Shown here in pieces: positions 25,100-37,159 of a stretch of 62,000 nucleotides of DNA (its first letter is position 1; the number at the start of each line of letters is the position of its first letter). The notes under the pieces were generated by a model, which made no database searches, was not told the DNA's origin, and saw only the letters and a program-made list of their open reading frames with translations. The stretch lies in NCBI GenBank assembly GCA_012295275.1, contig CM022678.1:20005556-20067555 (forward strand), read 5' to 3'. This stretch comes from Chrysomallon squamiferum (lineage: Eukaryota; Mollusca; Gastropoda; Neomphalida; Peltospiridae). The position numbers were made by a program, and so were the translations under genes.

Positions 25100-25769
25100 A
25101 AGAATGAAAGAAAAAAAGAAAGAAAAAAAAAAAGAAGAGATAATAGAAAAGTCAGAAATAACTAACATAATGAGCAATAAATCTGTCATTTTTGTTTATT
25201 TCTTTCAGGACATTTTTTTTTTTGTCTTTTGAATTGTTTTATTTTTTTGGTTCCAAAAAAAAAAAAAATGAAAAGAATATTACAATATTTGTATACATTT
25301 TTAAAAAGTTTTATTTCTTATTTCTAGCCACAAAAGTGTTTAAACAAAGTAGAAATGTTAAATATTTTCTTTAAAGCAGAAATGAATTTTTTTTTTTGGG
25401 GGTTTGAAAAAAATGACAAAAAACTAAAACAGGAAAACAGAACAAAACTAAAACAAACAATATAAAAAAAAAAACAAAAAAAAACAACAACAAAAAACCA
25501 CCAAAACAAATACCAACTGTAAAATAAAACAGAACAAAAACAAAAACTGAAATGACATAATATTGTTAAATGTTTTCTTTGAAGTGTATTAGCTTCTTTT
25601 CAACCCAGTTAATTGAAAAACAGAATAGAAAACGAAAACAAAACAAAAAACTTAACAAACAGTTGCTGGGGTTTTTTTTTCTCCTATGGCTGTTAACTGC
25701 AGTTTGTTTTTAATTTTCGGAGTTCTCTGAAAATAGAAGTATTCAACAATACCGCGAAACAGTTAAGTA

Positions 25770-25803
<34 letters not shown>

Positions 25804-25810
25804 GAAAAAA
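25100..25810. other. A-rich / AAC-rich low-complexity stretch
   Basis: Dominated by A runs with C or G interruptions (AAAACAAAAC-like), including poly(A) at about 25779-25803. No gene features. Confidence 0.7.
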
Positions 25811-25914
25811 ATATTTTGGTATAAGAATGATGTGATGTGGCTTGTTGGCTCACAGTAAGAGTATGATGCAAGAATTCTTTTATATTAACCATCATAGGTA
25901 TTTGTTTCCTGTTT

Positions 25915-25978
25915 ATATATAAATGTATATATATATATATATATACATTTATGCCAGTGTGTGTGTGTGTGTGTGTGT
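25915..25978. repeat. AT-rich palindrome and (TG)n
   Basis: AAATGTATAT...ATATACATTT forms a perfect palindrome around a (TA)n core, followed by a (TG) run of about 22 bp. Confidence 0.85.
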
Positions 25979-26153
25979 TTTATTATATATAAACAGAAAA
26001 CCCACATCCCCATGTTTTATATATAGTTAAATAATATTTATTTTCTGTATAGAAAAAATAAATTTCATAAATCCCTAAGCAATAAATAAAAAAAACAAAT
26101 AAATAAACAAAAAAAACAACAACATAAGACCACACAGCATTAAACACCCCGTG

Positions 26154-26157
<4 letters not shown>

Positions 26158-26190
<33 letters not shown>
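26158..26190. repeat. Poly(A) tract
   Basis: About 33 A. Confidence 0.9.
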
Positions 26191-26195
<5 letters not shown>

Positions 26196-26559
26196 AAAAA
26201 ACAATCATAATTAAACCACAACAACATGTGAAGAATTAATTAGTTACCTGTGATATAAATTTACAAGTGGATGGTATCAAAAAAAGGCGGTACGTGTTAA
26301 AACGGGTACAGGATTCTGCATTGTGTGTCACTGTTTGTGTTGGCATTGTGGTTATTTTTTGTACAAAAGCTCACGAGTGTTTGTAATCTGGCTTACACAG
26401 TACTAACCACAAAAATCTCACATGATTGCTTCACAGGGTAATGTGCCATGTTAACCCTTTGTAGTCTAAGAATGGTTAACCACCATTTTATAGCTCGATA
26501 AGTGTGTTAGTTTTTTTTTATATATAACTCTTGTAAGAAAATTTGTAATTCTTTGTTCA

Positions 26560-26710
26560 GACAATTTTTTTTATTTGTTTATTTATTTGTTTGTTTATTT
26601 ATATTTTGATGTGTTTGTTTATTTTATTTATTTTTATTTTTATTTATATTTATTTATTTATATTTTGATTGATTTATGTATTTAGTTAAATTTATTTTTA
26701 TTTTTATTCT
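26560..26710. repeat. (TTTA)n-rich imperfect repeat
   Basis: TTTATTTATT/TTTGTTTATT repeats with two TTATATTTTGAT inserts. A (TG)n run follows at 26796-26818. Confidence 0.8.
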
Positions 26711-27079
26711 TTTTCACTGGATATAGTTTACCTGCTTTATGGCAAAAAAAATTCTGACTGTATGTCTGTGTATGTGCATGTCTCTATCACCATATGTGTG
26801 TGTGTGTGTGTGTGTGTGTTTTATATTATGGACTATGTATGTTTGTTTGTAATAAAAACCCATATTTTACACACCTTCTTCACATAAACTTAAAAAAAAC
26901 AACGAAAAAACCAACAACATGCTATTTAAAAAAATATAATTTAAAGAGAAGAAAAGTCCATTGTTCATTCACAGACTGTTAGCTAGGTAATATATTGTAC
27001 CTGCTATTTACATTTAAAGTGCTGCTTTCACAGAAATCATTAACCTGTCAGACACAGATAACTATCAGCACATTGTTTT

Positions 27080-27665
27080 GTACTTGTCAGCTGATGCTTT
27101 ACCTTCACATAAACAGCTTAACAATTTTAAAAAGAAAACTAATTTATTGGCCATTATAATGTTCAAAAAACTGTATTGCTACCTGATCTCAGTTACCATG
27201 ACAACCTTTTTAACCACCATAAACACTCCAGAAGTGAGAATCTTCTTAACATTATACGTGAGAACTTTCTCAACACACTGTAAGAACATTTTTAACATTT
27301 ATACATATACCATGAAAACATTAACATTACAACTATACATCACAATAATTTTCCTAACACACTGTACATACTGTCAGAAAATTAACATTACAAATATATA
27401 ATCACAAAAAAGATCGTTATTACAATATATTACACTACAGAGAACATTTTTAACATTATACCATACCATGAGAACTTTCTCAAGATTTTATGTATAACAT
27501 GAAAACATTCTGTATGATATATGACATGAGAACATTCTTAAAATTTTTCTCAACTATGAGAACATTATTAACACTATACACATACCATAGGAGCATTTTT
27601 AACAATAGTCATACTACCATGAAAATATTCTTAACACTAAACAGAATGTCTTCAAAGCCAAGAGA
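27080..27665. repeat. Decayed tandem array, unit about 30-45 bp
   Basis: The phrases CATGAGAACATTCTTAACA and ATACATACCATGA recur many times with divergence. Open frames through it are repeat-driven. Confidence 0.6.
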
Positions 27666-27862
27666 TATGTTTAGTGTTAAGAATAATGTCTCTCGTTGTA
27701 CATGTATTAGGAATGTAGGGTGTTTGTTTAGAGTATGAAATATTTGACTCAGAGAAAGAGCTATGTAAATTGTTGTGGTTTTTTTGCTTGTATCATAAAA
27801 AGAATAATTAAATAAGAATTAAATAACTAAATATATTCAGTTAACTTTTTATGTTCTTTATA

Positions 27863-27897
<35 letters not shown>

Positions 27898-28194
27898 GCC
27901 ACAGAATCAAAATTAACTATAATGTATCAGGGTTCATTTATTTAAAAATGTATATTTTTTCATTGTGTTATTAAAATGTAAATTATGCTCTGATAACTCA
28001 GATAAATTATTAAAAAAAACAGAGGGAAAAAAAAATGACCTTTCGTGGTAATTTGTTGTCATGTGACATTAAAGGGTAAACGACCTCATCACTCACATTT
28101 ATGTACTTAAGTGTAGCAATGAAGAAATGTTTTATTTAAAGACACACTCAACACCCACAATATGTACTTCAGTTAGAACGGGAAATATAATGTA

Positions 28195-28595
28195 TATTGA
28201 TTTATGTCTCTGTCTCTGTTTTACTGTGTTTGTCTGTCTCTGTTTTACTGTGTCTCAGTCTGTCTCTGTTTTACTGTTACAGTCTGTCTGGTTTACTGTG
28301 TCACATCTGTCTCTGTTTTACTGTGTATCAGTCTGTCTCTATTTTACTGTGTCTCTGTTTACCTGTGTTACAGTCTGTCTCTGTTTTACTGTGTTAGTTT
28401 GTCTCTGTTTTACTGTGTCACAGTCTGTCTCTGTTTTACTGTGTTAGTTTGTCTGTTTACCTGTGTCACAGTCTGTCTCTGTTTTACTGTTACAGTCTGT
28501 CTCTGTTTTACTGTGTCACAGTCTGTCTCTGTTTTACTGTGTCACAGTCTGTCTCTGTTTTACTGTGTCCCAGTCTGTCTCTCTCTCACGAGTCT
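28195..28595. repeat. 26-bp minisatellite, about 15 copies
   Basis: Units of the form TCTGTCTCTGTTTTACTGTG plus TCACAG repeat every 25-27 bp, with some copies shortened. All three frames stay open because the unit lacks stops. The predicted Leu/Phe/Cys-rich proteins are artefacts. Confidence 0.93.
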
Positions 28596-29149
28596 ACCTG
28601 TATTTTGCTGTATTATCAAAATGTAATGTACTAAAAATTTACAGTGAGATACTGAATGACTTTTCTGCAAAATGTTATAGATATAAAAACTTTGAACTTT
28701 TCAAATTTAATGAGGATGTGACAGTTGGAATGATAGATAATTTTACATTTAGTTCGTAACCTTAAAAATACAATAACAAAATACAAATCTATGGATAATT
28801 AATATAGAAATGTCAACTATATATTTTTATATATATGTACATATATTCTTCTTTTTTTTTGGACATGTGGGAATGTTTTATACTGTACTGTACAGTGAGT
28901 ATCAGAATATAAAATATTTAATTTTCCAGACTGTTATTCTTCTAATTATAATTATTTTTATTTAAAGTTCATTTGAAGTTTTTGTTTTAATGTTATACTG
29001 ATTTGTGTTATGTGTTTTTGTGTATTCGTATACATACAAGGTATGTTTGTGTGTGCTTATGTTGCTATAAGCAAATAAAAAAAAATATGATAGCAACATA
29101 CATGCACACATGCATGCAAAGACACATGCAAACATATTAATAGCAAGGC

Positions 29150-29445
29150 TCACAGCATCAAATAAAGTTTATTTTAAGTAACTGTCCTATGGATTCAAAT
29201 GGGAAAATAATGAAAAAGATAAAACTGTTTTTTGTTACCGAGATTACAGAGAAAAAAATGCTTTTTTTTATCTTCTTTAATATAAAGATTATTGGCCAGT
29301 TGAATCCTTTTATCACTGCTGTATTCAGAGGCTAGATATTATGACTAAGTAAAATAGTGTGGAACTGTATTATTTCAATAAATTACTTTTTAATTACAAG
29401 TATATACATTTTAAGTCCTCTGGATTCAAATGTGAAAATAAATGA
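29150..29445. repeat. Diverged direct duplication, about 230 bp apart
   Basis: GTCCTATGGATTCAAATGGG (29184) and GTCCTCTGGATTCAAATGTG (29416) lie in similar context (AATAAA... before, AATAAATGA after). Confidence 0.6.
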
Positions 29446-29794
29446 ACACACACACACACACACAAACACACACAAACACATACTGATCAGAGTTACTGCT
29501 TTAACATTTAATTGCAGGTTTTGATTTTAGAAGATCATTTTTCATAAATGTTTTTAGAAGTTGCTGTTATTTAGGAAACATTTTGTTTTGATATATGTCA
29601 GTATCTGGGAATCTACCACTCTTGAGAGTAATGAATAGAGAAATGAAATATCAGGTGTCATTTAATTTTTGTTTAATTTTTTTGTTTATTATCAGCAGAG
29701 CCTCACTGCAAATTGGCATTCTCACCTTCAGAGGATAAAGCTGATGTTTTAAGATAGTAACAAATGTTACTGATAGCACAGCAGAGATTATTTT

Positions 29795-29796
29795 TT

Positions 29797-29840
<44 letters not shown>

Positions 29841-29850
29841 TCATTTATTT
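29795..29850. repeat. (TTTA)n microsatellite
   Basis: Near-perfect TTTA/TTAT run. Confidence 0.9.
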
Positions 29851-30108
29851 ATTCTTTTTTTTGGTTCTTGTTATATGATATGAGAATATGTTAAATGCAT
29901 TTTGCTTGTTCCACCTTCGGATTCTGTTTCTTGTTTATAAACTTCATTTATATATTTAATATATTACAACTGTTGTTATAATTATATTACAATTATTTGC
30001 TATCAGATTCTTTATTTGCACATTTGTATTACTGTATGTATGTAAACATATATAAATATACAATTGTTAAATAACAGGTTTATTTACATTTATTTAATTT
30101 TTTTCCAG

Positions 30109-30235
30109 ATTTTTAGAAGCTTTGCATGCAGCCTGTATACCTGTGTTGCTTAGCAACAACTGGGAGTTGCCTTTTTCTGAAGTTATAGATTGGAACCGGG
30201 CGTCTGTGTGGGGGGATGAAAGACTTCTGCTACAG
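30109..30235 (+). CDS. EXT1: EXT1-like exon (rest of human exon 2 plus exon 3)
   Basis: 127 nt between acceptor TTTTTTTCCAG and donor GTAAGT. The first base completes an Arg codon and 42 codons follow, ending in phase 0. The translation begins [17 protein letters not shown] and ends WGDERLLLQ, the C-terminal signature of the exostosin GT47 domain (family knowledge: the UDP-GlcA transferase half). This exon plus the previous one totals 202 nt, equal to human exons 2 and 3 together (94 + 108 nt from memory), so no residues are gained or lost. Only the intron position differs. A 160-bp GA tract begins about 115 nt downstream. Confidence 0.96.
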
Positions 30236-30348
30236 GTAAGTTGTGAATACCTGTGAATTTGTTTATCTTGCTGTTCTTTTTTTATAACCATGGTAACAGG
30301 ATACATCTGTTAATTCCTTTCTGCTTGTTACATAACAGTGGGAGATGA

Positions 30349-30351
<3 letters not shown>

Positions 30352-30445
<94 letters not shown>

Positions 30446-30515
30446 AGAGAGAGAGAGACAGAGAGAGAGAGAAAGAGACAGACAGAGAGAGAGAGAGAGA
30501 AAGAAAAAAAGAAAA
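30352..30515. repeat. Long (GA)n tract with AAAGAGACAGAG interruptions
   Basis: About 160 bp of pure or nearly pure purine immediately downstream of an exon. Such homopurine mirror-repeat tracts can adopt triplex structures (general knowledge). Confidence 0.95.
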
Positions 30516-30552
30516 AGAAACAGAAAAGAGAGATACATCAAAAGGTGTAGAG

Positions 30553-30670
30553 CAAAAAAAAAAAAAAAAAAATAAAATAACAGAAAAACGATACATCAAA
30601 AATAAAATAAAATAAAATGAAATAAACCAAAATAAAATAAAATAAATAAATATATAATAATTAAAAAAAT
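30553..30670. repeat. Poly(A) and (AAAAT)n stretch
   Basis: Poly(A) followed by AAAATAAAAT repeats to about 30645. Confidence 0.85.
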
Positions 30671-31199
30671 ATAATGATAGAGAGAAAGAATCGAAAGGAG
30701 AATGTGCGAGTGAGTGAGCGAGTGAGTAATCCTACTTACAGCAAGTGTTTGGAAACCAGCTTCTGTCTGGTTTCTCACCAATCCGCAAAAAGTCTGCTAC
30801 ATTTATCTAACAGAGAGAGAGAGAGGAAAAAAAAAAAAGAGAAAAACATTCCACTACTTTGAAGTGTCTGTTAGAATGAGATATCAGTTGAAAGCCATAA
30901 CTGAAATTGTTTTTACTGCTGCAGTTTTCCTTTAACTTGAAAACATCATCGGCGTATTTACACGTATGATATAAAATGCACAAGCATTTTGTGTATTCAG
31001 CAAATGCTGGTAGCTTCTGCATGTTTGTTTATTAATCCTGGTTAACATAGCACTGAGCAGATAAAGAAAAAAAAAATAGAGCGAAAAAGTAATAAATATG
31101 CACTTTAAAGATTTAAAGTTGCGACATGAATAAATGTTAAATAAACAGGAGAATTTAAAATTGCTGCATGGATAATAAAATAAACACAAGGATTTTAAC

Positions 31200-31237
31200 T
31201 TAATAATAATCATAATAATAATAATAATAATAATAAT

Positions 31238-31321
<84 letters not shown>
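31200..31321. repeat. (AAT)n microsatellite
   Basis: About 120 bp, nearly perfect AAT, with single substitutions. Confidence 0.95.
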
Positions 31322-31499
31322 CATAATGATTTAAAATAGCAACATGAATAAACAGTGAATTTAACAACATAATTAAAGTTACAAGAAAATGTGTTGCATG
31401 GTTTAGTGATAAAAAAATTAAATATAAATAATGATAACAATTTACTGATTTAAAATTTCTTATAATAAATACCAGACTGTTTTAAAACTGAAATATTCA

Positions 31500-31740
31500 T
31501 CTAATAAATAAATAAATAAATCATTAAATAAATAAATAAATAAAGCTACCTAATAAAACAATGATTAAAGAAACAAAAAAGATTCAAAATGGCAATTTTC
31601 TGATAGGTTTACAGATAAATAAATAACTAAATAAATAAATAGTTGAAGTTTATCAGATTACTTTCTTTAAACCTTTTCAGATTGTTTAAAAAAAAAAAAA
31701 AAAAATTAAAAAAAAAAAAAAAAAAAAAATAAACAAAAAT
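31500..31740. repeat. (AAAT)n and poly(A) stretch
   Basis: AAATAAATAAAT runs near 31500-31545 and 31611-31642, then poly(A) near 31687-31728. Confidence 0.8.
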
Positions 31741-31749
31741 AAATAGTTG

Positions 31750-33255
31750 AAGTATCGTTTTGATTTGTTTATATACATTTTTTTTTTCTCAATAATAAAA
31801 CAAAAATTCAGAAAAATATTTGGAGTATTTTCAGATAAACATCATTTAACATCCTGTTTGTTTTGTTAATACATTTCTAAATAATAAAACAAAAATGTCG
31901 AGGGGGGGGGAAAAAAAAAAAACAACAGTTGTAAGTATTTTTAAGATAAAAATCTTTCAACAGCCTTCTCAGTTTGTTTATTTTTAATTTTTAAAACTTT
32001 GTTTCTTTTCGAAGCATGATGTTTCTGATGGATGTATCTGATGAAGATATGCTTGTTTTAGTTTTTCACTCAATTTAAAATGTCTAGACATATCAGCAAA
32101 TGTTTCTCTTTGTGTTGATAAGACAGTTTAGTCTCTGTTCATATTATATCTGTTATCATTCATAGGCTATAGCTTATCACTCATATACTACCACTTATCA
32201 TAACAATAAACCACCTGGGGTATCTTAGCAACTGGTAAAGAGGAGATAACTTTAAGCCAGTACGTAATAAAACTGACAGATTAGAAGTTGAAGTAGTTTG
32301 TATAGAGTTAATAAAGTACTGGTTGATTATACAAATGTTGTTTTAAATGGAACATTTCTTTTATTATTTAAATAAAACATTGTTGTTTATGTAAAGCTCT
32401 GTTTAATTATACAAATATTACTTTTAAAAAGTCCATTTCTTTCATTATTTAAATTGTTATTATAAAGCCGTATTTAATTATATCAATATTTAAATAAATA
32501 ATAGTTTTATTATTTAAATATTGTTTTTTTGTTATTTTAAATAAAAAAAATAGGATTTTCTTTTTGTATAGGACACTGTTTAATTATTTTAAAAAGAATA
32601 TTTACTTTAAATACTACATTTTTTTTTTTTTTTTTTAAATAAAACACTATAATTATTGCAATTATAAAATTATTTAGTTATTTTAAACAGAACATTGTCA
32701 GCTTTAAATAAAAAACCTAATAAAACAGTTATTCGTTCTAAGTAAAATTTTTTATTTTAAATAGAACATTGCTAATTAATTAATTAATTAATTAATAAAC
32801 ATGATTTTTTTTTTTTCAAGCATCCTTTTACTGTGTATAATTAGTATGCATCAGTTCTTTACATTGAGCAAATATATACAACAAAAAAAAAAACCTTTAA
32901 TTTTTATTAGTATTGATATCAGTAATTCTGTCAGTAATTAAAATAACTGACAGGTTGCCATGATATTGTTCCATGTGTTCTGCTCCTGTTCATTGATTTA
33001 GAACACAAATAATTCGACTGTGTGCATATCATACTGGTACATCAGGCCAGACTGTTTTATCTAGAGATGAGAGGAACTGGGATTGCAAAAGTTGGGCTGA
33101 ATAAGCAGATTAGAACTGTGTTGTCATGGAAACACTAGACAGAATGTCTAATAATAACGTATTAGGATTAGTCTATTAGAGAAGGAGAAATACTGTGAGA
33201 GAGTTTTTTTAGAGACAAGTGTTGAGTTTTGAACCCCTGGTATGCAATACTTTTA
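31750..33255. other. AT-rich intronic sequence with weak repeats
   Basis: At 32330-32770 phrases such as TTTAAATAAAACATTG and TTTAATTATACAAATATT recur, suggesting a decayed array. 33000-33200 is ordinary unique sequence. No gene features. Confidence 0.4.
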
Positions 33256-33356
33256 TTACTGATGTTGGTAAATATATATATATATATATATATAATTGTA
33301 GATTCATTATTTTTCACATGTGTTTGAGAAAGGGAGAGAATGGTAGAAAATCTGAG

Positions 33357-33360
<4 letters not shown>

Positions 33361-33408
<48 letters not shown>

Positions 33409-33411
33409 AGG

Positions 33412-33453
<42 letters not shown>

Positions 33454-33480
33454 AAAGAGAGAGAGACAGACAGAGAGAGA
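33361..33480. repeat. (GA)n tract with GGGA block
   Basis: A GA run, a (GGGA)3-4 block at about 33403-33416, then a GA run and GAGACAGACAGAGA. A (TA)n run lies upstream at 33272-33292. Confidence 0.95.
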
Positions 33481-33989
33481 TTTTCTGTTTGTTTTAAATG
33501 TTTTTCTGGTAGTAATTATTGGTTTATAAAATAAAAAGAGTTGAGTTTAGTTGTTAGAGTAAAACTCAAGTGTCTCTTGAAGCTGAATGTAATGCTGAAG
33601 TGTGTTTTCCTGTATACAGGAAAGTGTACATCTAAAAAAAAAAAAAAATAAAAAATATATATATATACACATATAAAAAAAATAAAAAATATAATTACTT
33701 TGTTGCAGTGAGGCTGAATTTTCTTTTTGTATCATTATTTGGGAAAAAAGAAAAAAATCATATTTATTGTTAATTATAATGTTTTAAAATATATTAAGTG
33801 TTCAGTGATTAATTTCCAGTTTTTGAAATTACAGTTTGTTTTTATTAGCACCTAATTAAAATAGATTTATCTAAAATATATTTGTATTTTGGGCAGTATA
33901 TCTCATGCTTAAACTTAATTAAAACTGATTTAGAAAAACCCTGTAAATAATATTTTTATTTAAATTAAATCTTACAACTGATTTTTATA

Positions 33990-34290
33990 TTCTTTTTTAT
34001 ATCAGTTATATCTCTGAAAACAAATCTTGGTATTATTTTAAAAATAAAATAAATTGATTTTGTTATTATTTTGAATAATAAATCTTAATATCATTTTAAA
34101 CAATCAATTTCTGGTAACAGATCTTGGTATTATTTCATCATAAAAATATATATTTCTGATAATAGATATACTGATATTTTGTACAGAAAACATTTCTGGT
34201 TGTAAATTTTTAATAACATTTTTAAATTAAATTATAGTTATTTCATATTTTAAACAAACACATATTATTTCTGTTGATAGAGACCAGTTT
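33990..34290. repeat. Decayed tandem array, unit about 50-60 bp
   Basis: AACAAATCTTGGTATTATTTTA and ATTTCTGGTAAC-type phrases recur five or so times. Confidence 0.6.
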
Positions 34291-34449
34291 TATAATTAGT
34301 GCTTACGAACGAATTCAGCAAGTCATTGCTGTTGGCGAGGTTTCATTACAGTCAGGCCAACCTGACAACTCATTAATTCCAAACTCTTTTGTTACCTTTT
34401 CATTTGCAATGTTCACCTGTGAATTACCTCACTCCACCACTGACTAACA

Positions 34450-34522
34450 CGCCCACAGTAAACCAGTGAACCCCCACCCTGAACCAGTGAACCCCCACCC
34501 TGAACCAGTGAACCCCCTCGCT
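34450..34522. repeat. 21-bp C-rich tandem repeat, about 3 copies
   Basis: AACCAGTGAACCCCCACCCTG units in an unusually C-rich patch (to about 34560) within AT-rich surroundings. Confidence 0.9.
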
Positions 34523-34599
34523 AAACCTTTACCCCGCCAAAAAGCCCCCACGAACCTCGAGCAGTTCCGAAAGAACTGATCTATTAACTGATATAGCTG

Positions 34600-35270
34600 C
34601 ATAGAAATATGCTAATTAGCTTTTCATTCTGTCGTGTGTGTGTGTTTGTGTTTTTGTTTGTTGTGTTGTTTCATTGATTGCTGGCAGATCCTGGAATCTT
34701 ATCACTGAGCTCATCGGAGATCAGAGCTTTTTGTTGCTGCCTGTGAGGAATGTTAGCATGCGAAGGATTCCATATTGGTTTTTTCAGTCTTTACTCATTT
34801 GTCATAGAACATGATACTGCTGTATTATCATTATAATTATTATTATTATTATTTTTATTATTATTACTGTGCTTAGTTCTTTTTCCTTGTCATATGATAG
34901 CATCGGTTTTAGTCGAGGTGGGAGAATAGATATTAATTATGAACGTTTGTAATGATTATGAGTAAAGAATCAAGGTAAAGATATGAAAAGAAGTAAAATA
35001 AATGAATTAAAAATAACAGTAAAAAAAATAGTAATAATATTGATAAGTTTTTTAATTACATTATTGGTTGGTCATATTATCAGCGAAATAAATGAATTAA
35101 AAATAATAGTGAAAAAATTAAATAAAATAATGACATTATTTTTTTGGTGATATTATCAACAGTGTTATCGTCATCATTATTGTCATCATTTTTATCATCG
35201 TCATTATCATCATTATTATTAAATATGAAGTCTATAACTCATCCCATATTATGAGAAGTGTATACATACA
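34600..35270. other. Mixed intronic sequence with ATT/ATC patches
   Basis: Short ATT (34826-34868) and ATC (35160-35220) repeats. At 34980-35125 the phrase AAATAAATGAATTAAAAATA occurs twice, about 100 bp apart. No gene recognised. Confidence 0.45.
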
Positions 35271-35275
35271 TAATC

Positions 35276-35363
35276 AGACACACACACACACACATGATAG
35301 ATAGCTAGATACAGACATACAACACAGACACGTCACACACACACACACAGACAGACACACACA

Positions 35364-35407
<44 letters not shown>

Positions 35408-35507
35408 CACAGAGACACACACACACAGAGAGAGACACACACACACACACACACACACAGACACAGACATGATAGATAGCTAGATACAGACATACAAATG
35501 CGTCTCT

Positions 35508-35554
<47 letters not shown>

Positions 35555-35755
35555 AACACACACACACACAGACATGATAGATAGCTAGATACAGACATAC
35601 AAATGCGTCTCTTTTCACACACACACACACACACACAGACATGATAGATAGCTAGATACAGACATACAAATGCGTCTCTTTTCACACACACACACAGACA
35701 CACACAGACATGATAGATAGCTAGATACAGACATACAAATGCTACTCTTTTCACC
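35276..35755. repeat. Composite array: unique 45-bp core separated by variable (CA)n
   Basis: TGATAGATAGCTAGATACAG starts at 35295, 35470, 35575, 35642 and 35711, mostly continuing ACATACAAATGCGTCTCTTTT. The separating CA runs shrink from about 125 bp to about 20 bp, so spacing falls from 175 to 67-69 bp. The cores are nearly identical. Confidence 0.92.
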
Positions 35756-35860
35756 TGGTAGTTTCACTTTACTAGTAGTCGGTAAATGGATACAAAACAT
35801 GAGAAATTATTTTAATGTATGTCGCATAAATAACAACACGATACAATGTATGTCACATAA

Positions 35861-36031
35861 GTGACAGGTAGGTAGGACACTCAATACATGGCTCTGTCAT
35901 AAACACTGTTTAAAAACTCACAGTTTGTTTCATTGGTGTGCAGTCTTTGTTTCTGAGTATGTGGGTTCAAATTACAGGAGGTAAAGTTTGTACTTTTATA
36001 CGTTTCTTATGTACAGACATACATTCATACC
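35861..36031 (+). mobile_element. tRNA-like SINE candidate, copy 1
   Basis: About 170 bp shared with 38245-38411, from GTGACAGGTAGGTAGGACAC to ACATACATTCATA. Inside is a possible Pol III promoter: an A-box-like TTTCATTGGTGTG and, about 35 nt on, a B-box-like GGGTTCAAATTAC. The spacing fits a tRNA-derived head. No poly(A) tail or target-site duplication was confirmed. Confidence 0.5.
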
Positions 36032-36040
36032 AACTCTTTG

Positions 36041-36046
<6 letters not shown>

Positions 36047-36075
<29 letters not shown>
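36047..36075. repeat. (GA)n microsatellite
   Basis: About 29 bp, just downstream of the SINE candidate. Confidence 0.9.
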
Positions 36076-36077
<2 letters not shown>

Positions 36078-36121
36078 GCAAACTTAATACAAGTTAAGAG
36101 AGAAAGTAGGAGACATACACA

Positions 36122-36123
<2 letters not shown>

Positions 36124-36188
<65 letters not shown>

Positions 36189-36195
36189 CTCTCTC

Positions 36196-36258
<63 letters not shown>
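36124..36258. repeat. (CT)n followed by (TA)n
   Basis: About 60 bp of CT, a TATCTCTCTCTAC linker, and about 60 bp of perfect TA. More AT dinucleotides occur at 36413-36438. Confidence 0.95.
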
Positions 36259-36262
<4 letters not shown>

Positions 36263-36519
36263 TTCTGTTAAAATATATTAATATCGAAATACTAAAATAT
36301 ATCAGTTTTCATTAAAAAATATATATACTAAAAATGTATTAATACACATATTAAAATATAGGAAGCCTCATACTGTCATACATGAAACTATATGAAAATA
36401 CATAATCATATAATATATATATATATATATTATATATAAAGAAATGTTTTTTAATTTATTTTTATTTATTAAATTGACAGTTACATTAGTGCACATACTG
36501 TTAGCAAAGTGATTTAATA

Positions 36520-36745
36520 CCAGTTCACGCGGACTTAAAAGCTTTTATTGTTATTATTCATTGGGACCAGACCTGCTCGTCCCTTGATGACTGCAGTCAA
36601 GTATTGACAGTTTATATCTGTCAGAGCTGATGGAGTAGGCTTGGCTGCACTGAATCTATGAAAGTGATGGAGATTTCATTACTCACAAGGGGACTCACTG
36701 TGAGCAGTAAACTCACTGATTAGATGTAGAGTGAGTGAGTTAAGT
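36520..36745. other. Higher-complexity island in the large intron
   Basis: About 220 bp without simple repeats and with more GC than its neighbours. No protein similarity was recognised. A conserved non-coding element is possible but unproven. Confidence 0.25.
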
Positions 36746-37077
36746 GACGGTTTTTGATTGAGGATATTTTTTGTTTTGGGGGTTACATTGTGTGTTTTGG
36801 TGTGTGTGTGTGTGTATGTGTGTGTGAATTTGTGTTTGAGAGTTTTGACTTGTTGATATGATGGGGAAAGTGATATAAAAGTTAGAGAGAGAGAGGTGTA
36901 GTATATAAATGAGGTAAAGATAGAATGAATGTGTTTGTGTGTTTAAGAGAGAGATGGAGTAAGAATGAAAGCAGAAAGGACAGAAAGAGAGAGAGAAAGA
37001 TTCAGTGAAGTAGATTGTATATATAAATAAGGAAGATTTAAAGAGAAACGTGAATAAGAAAGAAAGAACAAAAAGGT

Positions 37078-37080
<3 letters not shown>

Positions 37081-37136
<56 letters not shown>
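37081..37136. repeat. (GA)n tract
   Basis: About 56 bp of GA within a longer purine-rich area (36880-37160). Confidence 0.95.
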
Positions 37137-37138
<2 letters not shown>

Positions 37139-37159
37139 GGGAGGGTGGGAGGGAGAGAA

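Larger units (their letters stand above)
24561..30108 (+). other. EXT1: Intron (5.5 kb) of the EXT1-like gene
   Basis: GT...AG intron interrupting an Arg codon after its second base. It holds a MITE remnant, A-rich stretches, decayed arrays and a 26-bp array listed separately. No additional EXT1 exon is expected here because the flanking exons join seamlessly in human protein order. Confidence 0.9.

Noticed and set aside
32029-32083. A short frame reading ...VSDEDMLVLV..., superficially like the missing EXT1 LDED motif
   Set aside because: It lies between the exons equivalent to human exons 3 and 4, lacks the FLPYD segment, ends in a stop and has no suitable splice sites. Coincidental.
33215-33260. 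B-box-like GGGGTTCAAAAC on the minus strand
   Set aside because: No convincing A box at tRNA spacing and no resemblance to the SINE candidates beyond this motif.
35276-35755. Repeat-spacer pattern resembling a CRISPR array
   Set aside because: The spacers are (CA)n microsatellite of varying length, the genome is clearly eukaryotic, and no cas genes are present.
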